Shown here piece after piece: positions 13,447-27,831 of a stretch of 64,000 nt of DNA. Numbering within the stretch: the stretch's first letter is position 1; each line of letters opens with the position of its first letter. A model generated the notes under the pieces. That model had not been told where the DNA came from. It made no database searches and saw nothing but the letters and a program-made list of their open reading frames with translations. The translations under genes and the position numbers were made by a program. The stretch lies in assembly GCA_944548615.1 (NCBI GenBank), contig OX155951.1, forward strand, positions 23,671,692-23,735,691. Direction: 5' to 3'. This DNA comes from Micropterix aruncella. Taxonomy: Eukaryota; Arthropoda; Insecta; Lepidoptera; Micropterigidae.

Positions 13447-14736
13447 TTATCTTAGAACAGGTTAGGTGACGTTGCCGCTGGGCTATGCGATATATTCATT
13501 TTCTGATACTGACTTAATGTTAAAAATATGTCTATACATAGCACCTAAGTTCTGAAATTAATATTTTATATTTGCAATACTACAATAAATAAATAATCGC
13601 ACATATTGTTATGGACTTTTAAATCATGGTATGCATTATAATCATACAGGTAATAAAACAATACTACAAATCGTGATCCCTCCGAGCCTACTTTTATAAT
13701 TGAGCAACATCTTTCTCATTTCGTTTATGGCTCTCCCGGTAGCTGCCACTTTGTCGATGATCTTTTACGGTCGCTATAAATTGATTAATGATTTATATAG
13801 TACACTCCTATTTACTTGATGCAAAGTTCGCTTTTTTAATTGCCGTAAAACATTTATGTTGCTATTTAATGGCCATCATTTGGGATCATCAGTCTGGTTG
13901 GGTAAATGAGAGCGCTTGGGTTGCCCACTAATAGAAAAGCTTTTGGTTAAACAATAATTAAAATGATGTTCTTCTTTCGACTTTCTCAAGTTACTGAAGA
14001 AATAAAGAAACTTTTTACTTGATGTGGTTCAACTTTTCACTTTGTTAATTTGTAAAATATTCTTTATTATTATTTTATTTTATGATACAGACAAACAACC
14101 CAGAGACTATACAAATATAAGTCCATAATAACAATATTTATGATACATAATAACAATAAAACATGTAGGTACAAAAGTTTAGTGTTTTAAAGTAACCACA
14201 GAAAACTTTCTAAATCTATTTTTAATACTTGCAGCTTTGATCTGAATATATCTATATTGGTGTGGCCTGTAGCAGGCTAGGCAGGTCTTGGTCACAACAC
14301 AATCCGTGCGGAAGAATGGCTCCATGATATACACTAACAATAAATTAATAGTTTAAAAAAAAACACTAAAAACACGCTTTTGGGCTATGATACGATATTC
14401 ACATACACACGGCTATGATACGATATTCCATCATGGAATGCCAGTGTCTATCTTCCGCCTTCATCATCAGACCTTGAAACCTACTCGTGGTCAAAGTTCA
14501 TTCCAAGACTTTTCTAACAAGTCCAAACACAGCTACGAGAAGATGTTCCATCTTGAAGTTCCAGTTATATCTTCCGATTTCATTATCAGATCAGTTCGAC
14601 AGTACCATATTATTGTATTGTCATCAGAACTACATACAGCTACCAATTTTCATGGCGTTACGATCCTTGAAAGATGGTTAAATTAGTTACCTAAGATTCC
14701 ATTACATAGTTACATACAGGTCGACCTAATGAAAGC
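13447..14736. other. AT-rich stretch with a possible LINE/SINE tail
   Basis: TATTCTTTATTATTATTTTA near 14059 could be the tail of a minus-oriented LINE end extending to about 14290, but no ORF remnant supports it. A 25-bp word around GGCTATGATACGATATTC is repeated at about 14382 and 14411. Confidence 0.3.
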
Positions 14737-15158
14737 GTGTTAAAAATATAATAATGCAATACACTGAAATACGCATGTTCAACAAGGATTACGTACATAA
14801 CTTGGACTATGGTTCATACGTATGAATTAAAATGACGCGTTACAGTGTTAGCGTGACGCTAGTTAGCGTGTCGTAATGTTAAAACATAATGTTATTTCAT
14901 TACATCGCGACCTTGGGATCTTGTTTCTAACATGACAACATGTAGTAGTACGTATACGTACGGTTATAGTCGGACACATGAATCATGTTGAAACTGCAGT
15001 ACACTGTTGTTTTCGTATTAACCGTATGGATAATGTTGATACATATAATCGAGTAATGGAGTTTCAACAAAATTACGTTTGAAACACAGTTATTATGTTA
15101 TAAAACCGCAATAAAAAAATGGTAATGTAAGAATCAATCCAATATTATACTCAGTGTA
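14737..15158 (+). mobile_element. MITE family C, copy 1
   Basis: About 420 bp, matching copies at 23731, 37145 and 43921 throughout: GAAATACGCATG, CCATACGTATGAAT-type words, ATGACGCGT, CGTAATGTTAAAACATAATG, TTATTTCATTAC, GACCTTGGGATCT, AATCATGTTGAAAC, GAGTAATGGAGTTTCAAC. The right end CTCAGTGTA is kept, while the left terminal repeat is eroded. Non-coding. Confidence 0.8.
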
Positions 15159-17585
15159 CGCGAACGTATTTATAGGGCAAAAAGAATTCAATTTGGGCAA
15201 GATCGAGCAAGGTATCCCCTCCTATATTTAGCATATCATGAATTTGTAGGTTCGAGAGCATTTCTCTCTGTAAACGGAGAGAGTTGTACCCAACCGTATA
15301 CCGCCAACAAAATTGGTAGTATACAACAGTGGACAGTATCCATATTACTTGGAGTAAAGGAAACGGTTTTGAATTTCTCTAACATTAATATATATAGCGT
15401 CTCGTAGGGGTTACAAAGAGCTGAATTTACCTCCAGTCGGCTTCTCACTACCGATCCGTATAGTAATCTCATCACGTACACGTCGCTGAATCACTTTCGT
15501 GAGGTTTCGGAGCATGAACCCGAGAAGCCCAAAAGATGAGCCCGCCAGCGGTTCGGCTGACGGTGAGTAGTCAACTGAATGCAGTCGTAGTATAGTAGAC
15601 TTCCTGCTGTGAGTAGTCGTCAACTGAACCAACCATACGTTGGAGATGGTAAAATTCAAATCGTCGGACAATCGTATGGACACTACTAGTTCGGAGAATC
15701 AATTTCAGATTATTAGCAAACATTAGGCACGATGCTGTCGTTAGATCTAGATATCAAACTGGAATCTGCAGTGAATCATACAATAGGCCTAGTGAACACC
15801 GGCCTATGGGCCCCACGCTTTTTAGAGGCCCGCGACATGGGATCATTACAATCATATTTTTTAAATTGTATGTAATAGATAGGAAAAATCATTGAAATTA
15901 AATTCTGATGCGAAAACGTTTAATTTTTCGATCCGAATAATAGTATAATTGTTATTCATTATCGACAGTTGGCCGCTGCCAACCAGTGCAGTCGTATTTT
16001 GTTTATATGCGCGTCTCTGCAAAACGACATATGCGTTGTGAGATATGTTTATCGGCCCACTTCGCTGATGCGATCGTGTTTTGTTTATATACATGTCTAT
16101 TCTACACTATACATGATCAAAATATGTTAAGTAGGTATATATAATATTTTGTGTAAATATAGAGCTACCATATAAAGCAATTTTACATTATGTTACACTT
16201 ACCAACTAAAAAACACAACACATAAAAGTCTACCTTAACAAGAGCATCACACCAGTTAGGTATATTTTAAAATTTTTAAGCTACTATTTTAAATGTGTGT
16301 AAAATAATGATAAATAAAAACAATAATAAATGAATAAATAAATATCCTCGTCAGAATGTTTGACAGCCCAAAGTACCTATGCCCTAAAAAGTGCAAAATG
16401 GGCCCCGAGATTTTGACGGCCTAGCGCCTCTACATCAGTTAATCCGGCTCTACCTACTACACCTACAAAACGTTTGCACCTCAACTTCCATAAATTCCAC
16501 CCATCCGCGAAACGAGAACATTTTTATGATCGTCGTCCGCGCAAATATTCAAATGATCATTTTAATGTGTTCTAGGCCAACTTCCGCAGACTGTCTTAAG
16601 CTAAATTTAACAGTTTGACAAAGGCGCTTGTAACGGCTGCCATCTGGTTATTTATAGCTTTTCAACCTATCGCATGGCAATACTATAGAATAGTTAATTT
16701 GATTAGCGCCACGATTTGATTCTAATGAACGTCTGATTTGCATATCGAGATGTTGGAACACAAAATTAAAACTATATTAAGAATATTTCTGATTAATGTT
16801 AGATGACAGATAGCGTGGAAAAATAATACGTAGCGGGAACCTTCTTCTTGTAGACGTCACCAGAAGCAGAAATTGACTACTTACTTATGAGTCTGGCAAC
16901 GCTATTTATTCGAGTATGAAAAGGTGTCACTAGATAATCGTCGCCTTGAAATACGAGTAGTTTACATGAGCAATTGCATGCTGTTTTGATTGATTTGTAA
17001 ACAGATCAACCAAAGTATCCATATCGAACTCGATTTGACGCAAAATATTTGTAATGTTTGACAGCTGGTGTCAAAATTAAAATCGTTCGGGATTTTTTCA
17101 ACAAATCAATTATAATTTTCGGAGTTGAAAATGAACGTCTCTCAAACATTCAAACTATGAAATTTGGTGTGCTTTTCGATATTTTCTGATATAATGAAGG
17201 TGGAAAAATACGTAACTTACCACTAGTTAACGACTTGTAGGTAGTTAATAATCTTGAAGACTTTTTAAGTACCTTTCAACTTAAGCACCTTTTAGAATAG
17301 AAACTATTGTTGTATACTTTTCAAACATAAGGTTAACAGAAATGTTGCTAAATTGTTCTATGGAGTTGTGTAATGCTATATTAGTGATCCTGTTAAGAAT
17401 GTCACGACTTGGGTAAGTTTGGGAACCCCTGTCCTAATGTATTCAATTAAATGAAAACAATTAATCTCCATTTAATTGCCTTTTGATGATGCTTCATTTT
17501 ATTGAAATCTTGAAATGATCATTATCTCAGAAGTAACTTGTCATTAGGTACGCTCCCTCTCACGTCATTTTTAAATCAGCTTCAG
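15159..17585. other. Unassigned sequence, no gene recognised
   Basis: Only short open frames without domains. GGGCCCC-containing words near 15808 and 16400 look loosely related to each other but do not establish an element. Confidence 0.3.
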
Positions 17586-18130
17586 TTTTATGATGGAACA
17601 AGTAATCCCTTCGGCGAATCTATTGCTATTAAATTCACCGCGGAATTTTCAATTTTCCCCTCATCCCGCAATGAATGAAACGCAGCTGAGTGCAACTCCA
17701 ATGGCGTGTACAAAAGAGGAGGAATAACCGGTCCGGCGGCGGCGGCAATCCCGCGCCGCGCCGCCCGAAATGGAAATGGACAAAAAAAAGCGCGAGAAAA
17801 TAAAAATGGTGAGGGCGGTAAAATGCGACGATGGCGGACGGGCGGGAGGCTGAAGCTGAACAGAAAAAATAAAAAAATGGAATCGCACCGACATATTGGA
17901 TGCAAACTGTATGGCACTTGCGTCGGATGAATAAATTCTATGTAACGGTCGGCTCATCTAGTTTTTGCGCGATTTTCATCCGTTGTACGCGACGGCGAAA
18001 ACGCGATTCGGGGTGGGGGATTCGCGAAATTTATCAATACGTTGACAGTCACAATTGTCATAAACAAGCAGGTATATGTATAAAAATATGTAGGGGCCTA
18101 GCGGCTGGCATCGCGTCCTAAAAATACAGA
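17586..18130. other. CpG-rich, repeat-free block
   Basis: Dense CpG (for example the GGCGGCGGCGGCAATCCCGC run near 17735-17755), in contrast to the AT-rich surroundings. Several overlapping frames of 70-110 codons are open on both strands, as expected from GC content, and none has a domain. It could be a promoter or enhancer-type region or a 5' exon of an unseen gene. No evidence decides. Confidence 0.25.
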
Positions 18131-18335
18131 AAAGGCTGTCTGTGAAATAGTCGGCGTATCTCAGTACACCTCTGTAAGGATTTTTTCTGAGATTTCCGTT
18201 TGGTGAAAAAGTCCTTTTTCAAATTGCAAAAAACGGCAATATGGTACCTATCGCAGCAAATTTTACATGGGACGAATCTTGCATGAAACACTTCCAAACG
18301 GCGGAAGATTCTCACATTAACATCATTGTATCTTC

Positions 18336-19883
<1,548 letters not shown>

Positions 19884-19884
19884 A

Positions 19885-20130
<246 letters not shown>

Positions 20131-20166
20131 AAAAAAGATTTTACAAAAAACCAATCAAATATTAAC
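20131..20166 (-). repeat. Inverted 36-bp satellite fragment
   Basis: AAAAAAGATTTTACAAAAAA followed by CCAATCAAATATTAAC is the exact reverse complement of the unit-to-unit junction around 19098-19133. It is flanked by (TA)n on both sides. Confidence 0.9.
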
Positions 20167-20625
<459 letters not shown>

Positions 20626-20670
20626 GATAAGGTTTTGTAAATAATCCGTTCATAGGATGATGATTCGCAG
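20626..20670 (+). repeat. Start of a 624-type satellite unit
   Basis: TTGATAAGGTTTTGTAAATA, then ATCCGTTCATAGGATGATGA: this matches the reverse complement of the segment at 58782-58830. It leads into the left arm of the palindrome that follows. Confidence 0.85.
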
Positions 20671-22169
<1,499 letters not shown>

Positions 22170-22790
22170 ATTAATATTCTCATGTTAGGTGTCGAACGGT
22201 TTCGTGCAGCTTGGACCACAATATCCATTGTGCACTCGGATCTGTCCAACTCACGAATCAACCCCTATTCAGTAGCCTCCTCGTGTGTAAGGCTATCCCG
22301 GGTAAGATTCTCGCGTCTCAGGCCTCCGACTGGTGGATCAGTTTCTCCTGGGGGATTGCATCCCGGCGCTACTGGACGATTTGCGCACCGTTCGGCGACG
22401 CCAATCGGTTGTGCACTCTTTCTGAAAGAGCCTGGGAGCTATGGAAATATACTGTCTCCTAAACAGCGGGGGTGGATGTTGACCTGTCGTCAACCACTCT
22501 TGAAATTATCATTTGGCTACCTGATCCTGAATTCAAACCCGGGAAAAAGATGCCATTGATCCGCGATAGATTCAAACTGAATCACCGCTTAATATACGGC
22601 AGGTAGTGGTCGCGCAAGCGATTTCGGCTCCGAAACCAGTCGGGCGGTTGGAGGTATCCTGATGGTTAATTCCAGACGAAGATATCCTTCTAAAACTGGT
22701 AAACAGGGGGCGAGGCTGGGCGCTGGTTACCTTTCTTGGTGCCTCGTCGTAAGGCGTTGGGCTCCGCTGAGCATGTTGGCTTAGCTAGAC
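22170..22790 (-). repeat. Family B repeat, copy 2 (inverted)
   Basis: The reverse complement follows family B copy 1 from GAGGCCAACGCC-like words at the right end (about 22750) to the terminal GCTGCACGAAACCGTTCG at 22190-22210. It includes AGTAGCGCCGGGATGCAATC and GGAGAAACTGATCCACCAG. Plus-strand frames open here (22182-22559 and 22211-22462) are related to the minus-strand frames of copy 1. Still no recognised domain. Confidence 0.75.
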
Positions 22791-23730
22791 GGTAAATTTG
22801 TATTGTCTCTAAGTCCCTAACCCACATACTGTCTTTATATTGATTGATAATTATAATTTTGTGTTTATTTTTTGATAGAATAAAAGAAATGCTTTGGATA
22901 ATCTGACAAAGGAAGTTATACAAAGAGGTTGTGTGCTCCATTGCCAATTTGTGATTATAGAGATTAAATTAAAATTGAAAAGCTGGCAACTCCTACTGTC
23001 TAAATATGTATCAAAAAAGACGGACGCGGATTCCTTTGTTGTAGATATTATGATGAAATATTGTACTATTAAAGTGCACCGATAAATATCACTTGCAAAA
23101 TATATTAACTATACCTATATGTAGTTAAAATATTAAAAACCGAATATATACAGTAAAAACCGCAAAAGGGGAATCAAGCAGCCAACGATTTAGATACGAA
23201 TATACGAGGTCGACGTTTGATTCACTCCATTGCTACCACCTCTTCAGATCTCCAATTTTCAAAGCTTGCTACGAAACGAGGAGCGCGTGGAACGGATCGC
23301 CTATTAGCGAACAATGCAGCTTCAATGATTAATGGTGTCCGTTCTAGTCCGCTTTTGAAAAGGGGGTTAAAAGTGTGGCTCGTGCAAATATGATTCAAAA
23401 CAAGTCCGCCATTAAGCGTTTACGAGGGCAATTGTCGACCATTGTCCGGCGCAGAATCCAAAACCATGCATCCGCAGGACAAAGCGCGCGTTTTCGCCCC
23501 AGAATATGATCCCGAGCGGACGGGTTTATGGCACGTCGCCGCTCGAAACAATAGCAGCCATTGCTAACCGGGCGAACAGTTCCACAAAAGCGTGCAGGGT
23601 GGTTTCGTTTCTAAAATATGTTTTCCTGGTACTTCAGAAAAAGAGGTCTATGGTCATCTGTGTGCGTTGTGCTCTGCGCAAATACGTATCACCTGCTTCT
23701 TTAGTCTTTTTCATCATACTTACTTACCTC
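22791..23730. other. AT-rich then GC-richer non-repetitive block
   Basis: 23160-23560 is repeat-free and CpG-richer, with SOX-like words (CCATTGT, ACAAAG, ACAATAG). It could be a regulatory element. The 83-codon frame at 23506-23757 has no domain and runs into the neighbouring MITE, so I do not call it a gene. Confidence 0.25.
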
Positions 23731-24165
23731 TGCACTGAGAAAAACATAACGATATAATACACGGAAATACGCATGGTTCAACAAGTATTACGTATATAAA
23801 TCGTACTTAGGTCCATACGTATGAATCAACATGACGCGTAGCGGTGTTAGCGAGTCGGTAGTTACCGTGTCGTAATGTTAAAACATAATGTTATTTCATT
23901 ATGTAGCGTCCTTGGGATCTCTCTTATAACATCACAGCATCTAGTAGTATACATACGGTTATATTCGGACACATTAATCATGTCGAAACTACTGTTATTT
24001 CCGTATTAACCTTAAGGAAAATGTTGATATACATAATCGAGTAATGGAGTCTCAACAAAATTCCTTGTAATTCTACAAAATTACGGTTGAAACAGCGTTA
24101 TTCTGTATAAAACCGTGGTAACAACTTGGTAATGTTAGAATCAATCCAATATTTTTCTCAGTGTG
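23731..24165 (+). mobile_element. MITE family C, copy 2
   Basis: Left end TGCACTGAGAAAAACATAAC and right end ATATTTTTCTCAGTG-like form terminal inverted repeats. The interior matches the other C copies. Non-coding. Confidence 0.82.
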
Positions 24166-25264
24166 TAGTGTCACGACCCAAGCCGACTCCTCTGCTTGCT
24201 TCATATTACTTCTCCACGTCGATCGGTTTTCTTGCTTCCCAGTCATTAGCTCCACATTGGTTAAATATTCTCTTATATAGAAATGACTGACACCGAAATG
24301 ACACCCAAATTCGGAAAAAGTTGGTACTACAAGTCATGCTGATACGTGAACGCTGGTCATCAATTGATCTAAGGGCGTTTACAGAAAAAAAACAAGCTAT
24401 AACTAGGCAATAATGTCAGTTATAACTTGAAATATCGATGGAGAAAATGGAACTGACGCGAGATAATTTCTGCTCCGTAATTTATCACAACTTTCAGATA
24501 GTACCTACTCGTATTATCTCGCTGAGCATGTTTCCATTTACTATGGCGAAGAACATAGTCAAACAATTTTATATCGCTGGTACTCAGAATTCCAACTTGG
24601 ACGTGCCAGCCTTACCACCGTACCATAAAGAGGTGATTTTTTGATACAAGCCTAACATTTCGCAATCACACGGTTTCGCTGGTGTAGTCGTCCTTTAGGC
24701 TATTGTGCTTCATCTTTCGTAGATTGAAGCTGTTTAGGATACACGGGTAACGTGCCTTCTATTCAATGCCTTCTAAGGAGTCAAATGGAAGTGAATGCAC
24801 CGATTTGGAATCTGTCGAAGAATTCTTATATACTCCTTCTGGAAAAAGTTCAGAAGAGGTTAATAAGGTTTCTATACTGAAATCGGTTTGCGTATTATCC
24901 ATTCTTATCTACTGATATCATCTTGGGAATAGTCGGTTATTACTCGGTGTGTTGACTTTGTCACTTGTTCAGACAGCTAAGAGGAGTAGTGAGTAACCAG
25001 ACAATTCTAAGAAAAAAATATCTATATTTACCCGATAACTAGGTACTTGCGAGCGAGAGGATCGTTGGTTCGTTTAGTTTAACAAATATTGTTATTTTTC
25101 TTAGATTAAGGCACGTGTAATTTGTGTTTAAGCAACGAATTAATGGAAGCTCTAATATTGTCTATTTTTGAGAAGTAATAAAATAAAATAGGTCGACCAA
25201 AAATAGCTGTAACACAAGAAAGCGTCACTGCTGTATACTTGCATTGATTTTATAGTGTAATTTG
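24166..25264. other. Unassigned sequence, nothing recognised
   Basis: Short open frames without domains (for example 24438-24644). Confidence 0.3.
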
Positions 25265-25300
25265 ATTGATTTTATAGTGTAATTACACTATAAAATCAAT
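25265..25300. repeat. Perfect 36-bp palindrome
   Basis: ATTGATTTTATAGTGTAA is followed immediately by its exact reverse complement. The left arm is also directly repeated just upstream (about 25243-25262), so three copies of the word lie within 60 bp. Confidence 0.9.
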
Positions 25301-26415
25301 GATACCAGCTATTATATATACAGCAACATCGGGGTGTGACATGAACAGATTTGTAGGTACATATTTGGTCACAGCAATGAATGTGATCCAAATAATCTGT
25401 ATCATTTGATTGATGAAATAAAAGTTGCTCGAGTCAAATGGTGCCGGTATACTTTGCAACGTTTCAAGGAATGAATTTCACTAAAGTGTTTTATAGTTCC
25501 TCATGTGATGAAACCGAATATACTCATGTGAGCCTAAAATAAGAGTTCAAACAAAAGTTCATTGTTTATGGTAATGAAGCTAAATGTAAAATCATTAATA
25601 AGTATTTCGATTTTTGTGAAATTTCAGCATGGCACATCTAAAAAGTTCTCGACATTATTGTATGAAATCCATAACTCAAAAAAATCAAATAGTTCCACAC
25701 ACGTCAAGACAGACTAGACGGCATTGTAACGGCCCATTGATAGGAGTGAAATTTATGTCTTCATCGATGGCACGCGCGTGCAGGAGGCAGGAAGAACCCT
25801 CGGAAATACAAATATTTCCCGGTCATTGAATCATAAGGGTCCTTTATGAATGTAGGTTAGTATAACAATTGCGAGGGGGTGGATGAATGGCCGAATGGCC
25901 TAAGCGGAGTGATTACCTCGGACGTCAGAAAAAGTTGCCCCCGCACCAAAGGTAACGATTTAAGGCATTATGCCCTATGAGATCGAGGGTGGACGCGGGT
26001 GTGCCTTTATATAGGATAGGTGGGTGATTTTTCGACGATATAAGGATTCGCGGACATGTTATATGTTAAACCTTTAGTAGATTTATCCCTTTCTTTTATG
26101 TATCATCATCATCATCATCATCATCATCTATTCATTCCATAAAAGCATTTCACAATACTGAGGAACATGTCAAATTTTACAATCATAATTTACTGGATGA
26201 TAAAACCGCTTTGATTAATTAAAAGGAAAAAAAATAATTGTAATCAGAGGTGATTACTTAAAAATAGTCAAATTTACAAAATAATCAATAATCAAACAAA
26301 TAATAATCAATACCATAAAAAAAAAAAAAAAAACTGAAACATGCGTAATTAAAAACAATGTCAATAAAATCTAAAACTTAGTTCGAAAGTATAGTCATAA
26401 TATGGTTATTTATAA
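25301..26415. other. Unassigned sequence with an (ATC)n tract
   Basis: An (ATC)n run lies at about 26102-26128 and a poly-A run near 26317-26333. The A-rich stretch 26220-26410 may be the 3' UTR of the LINE fragment that follows on the minus strand. Confidence 0.4.
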
Positions 26416-26763
26416 TCAAGCAATTGTGGACGCAATATCATAAAAGTCGTCCAGTTTGTAAAGGGCATGTTTGACTAACTGATTTTTCAAGCAGATTTTA
26501 TATGCTGCCATCTCAAGTCTTTTCGTCGATGATGGCAAAGCATTGAACAATTTAAAACTAATATATAAAAATGTTTTTTGATATTTAGTCAAGCGTACTT
26601 TAGGCAATAACACATTGTTTTTATGTCGCGTATTATGGCTATGCCGAGTGGAGTGAAGCTCGCAATTTAAAACATTCTCTTTGGCGTATAAAAGGCACTG
26701 ATATATGTACATGGACGACATGGTAAGGATACCAGCTTTAATAAAAAAAGGGGCGTATCTCTT
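26416..26763 (-). pseudogene. LINE reverse-transcriptase ORF, C-terminal fragment
   Basis: A minus-strand frame open from 26763 reads KRYAPFFIKAGILTMSSMY, IYQCLLYAKENV, HSHNTRHKNNVLLPKVRL, FLYISFKLFNALP and ends after DDFYDIAS. This is the familiar C-terminal signature of Jockey/CR1-type LINE ORF2 proteins (KxGILTLPSLYIYECLLFxK, HSYNTRxK, LPRxRLxxxQKSF, KLYNxLP, F..DEF). About 115 residues survive without stops, but the RT core, endonuclease and ORF1 are all missing, so it is a 5'-truncated copy. The pieces here and at 13159-13446 overlap in position along the protein but differ in sequence, so they belong to different families. Confidence 0.82.
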
Positions 26764-27012
26764 TTATATATTGGCAGGAGCATTGTAATTGATAATATTG
26801 ACATTAAATTAGAGCTAAAACTATGTATTTGATGTTGGTGCTGGTTCGCTGAACTTTAATACGCGTAATCTCTCAAATCCCAAAATTAAAATTTTCCACA
26901 ATCACACAGATAAGGTTGCATGCATATTAGCTAAACCCAACGACGTTTTGCTGTGCCTTAGTCTGATATGAAATAAACGGGAAACGGACCGATTTCGAAG
27001 CGCAACAAAGAC
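26764..27012. other. AT-rich spacer
   Basis: Nothing recognised. Confidence 0.3.
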
Positions 27013-27266
27013 ACAGTATACCGAGAGAATAGTAAACGCACTCTCAAGTTATAGGGGATTACGGGGATAGGGTGTGAGAGAACTGAGGAGAGGGGTGCGT
27101 TTTTACTAACGTCTTTGGTTAGCGTTACGCGCGTGCGAATGTCGGCGAATTTGGCGTTGGCGGAGTAGTAGATATGTGGCGGTCATATGCGAGCCCTTGG
27201 ACTCGTGACGTGGCTTGCCTCGTTTTCAATGTTATTCTAAGAGACGCTACTGTCTGGTGTACTGTG
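27013..27266 (+). mobile_element. MITE family D, copy 1
   Basis: Ends ACAGTATACC and GGTGTACTGTG form terminal inverted repeats around a 254-bp GC-richer body. The body has the landmarks GAGGGGTG..., TTAGCGTTACGCGCG, GAGCCCTTGGACTCGTGACG and TTCTAAGAGACGCTAC, which are shared with copies at 27562 (inverted) and 38078. The 77-codon frame at 27174-27407 crosses the right end and is not a gene. Confidence 0.75.
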
Positions 27267-27561
27267 CCGAAGATTTCGCCGGTGCTGAAAACTTTGGTCG
27301 CGCGTTGTGTTAAAATGTTGTGTCATAATTTCATATTACTACAAAAACACGCACGTATTCAAAAGCAAAGTCATGTCAACATTTCAAGTAAATTGACTTA
27401 CTACTGAAATATATATATAATTTACTTTTCTTAATGATATTTCATGATTTTTTAAATGCGTATAATTACCAAATTTATTTATTTTTTGTTTTTTTCTTTC
27501 AATTTCAACTAAACTTGTGCACAGGTAAAATATTTTCTGGTACGCCTGCCTTATTACAGGT
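27267..27561. other. Spacer between two inverted MITE copies
   Basis: AT-rich, no gene. Confidence 0.3.
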
Positions 27562-27831
27562 ACAGTATACCAGACAGTAGCTTCTCTTAGAACAAAATTG
27601 AAATCAAAGCGAATACGTCACGAGTCGTAAGGGCTCGCTTATGCTCGCGAGATGTTCAACTACTCGGCATACGCAGATGACCGAACGCTCGAAAAATGTC
27701 AGCAGCCATTACTTGGCCGTAATGCTAAATGTTCGCGTTCGTTGGGACGCACCCCTCTTTCCACATTCCTCGCATCCCCTTCCAGCATTGTCTTGTAGTT
27801 CGAGAGTAAAGCTACTGGTTGGTATACTGTG
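27562..27831 (-). mobile_element. MITE family D, copy 2 (inverted)
   Basis: Opens ACAGTATACCAGACAGTAGC and closes TTGGTATACTGT. The reverse complement matches copy 1 and the 38078 copy in order (GTAGCTTCTCTTAGAACAAA, TCACGAGTCGTAAGGGCTCG). It lies about 300 bp from copy 1 in opposite orientation. Confidence 0.75.

Noticed and set aside
15780..16440. GGGCCCC-containing words near 15808 and 16400 as the two ends of one transposon
   Set aside because: The words are similar but do not form a consistent inverted or direct terminal repeat, and no target duplication was seen.
25875..25990. Possible tRNA-Ser/Leu-like gene (TGGCCGAATGGCCTAAGCGG)
   Set aside because: An A-box-like word is present, but no proper B-box or cloverleaf stems could be found. 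At most it is a SINE relic.
26102..26128. (ATC)n run as a CRISPR-like or regulatory array
   Set aside because: It is a plain trinucleotide microsatellite. No spacer-repeat organisation exists anywhere in the window.
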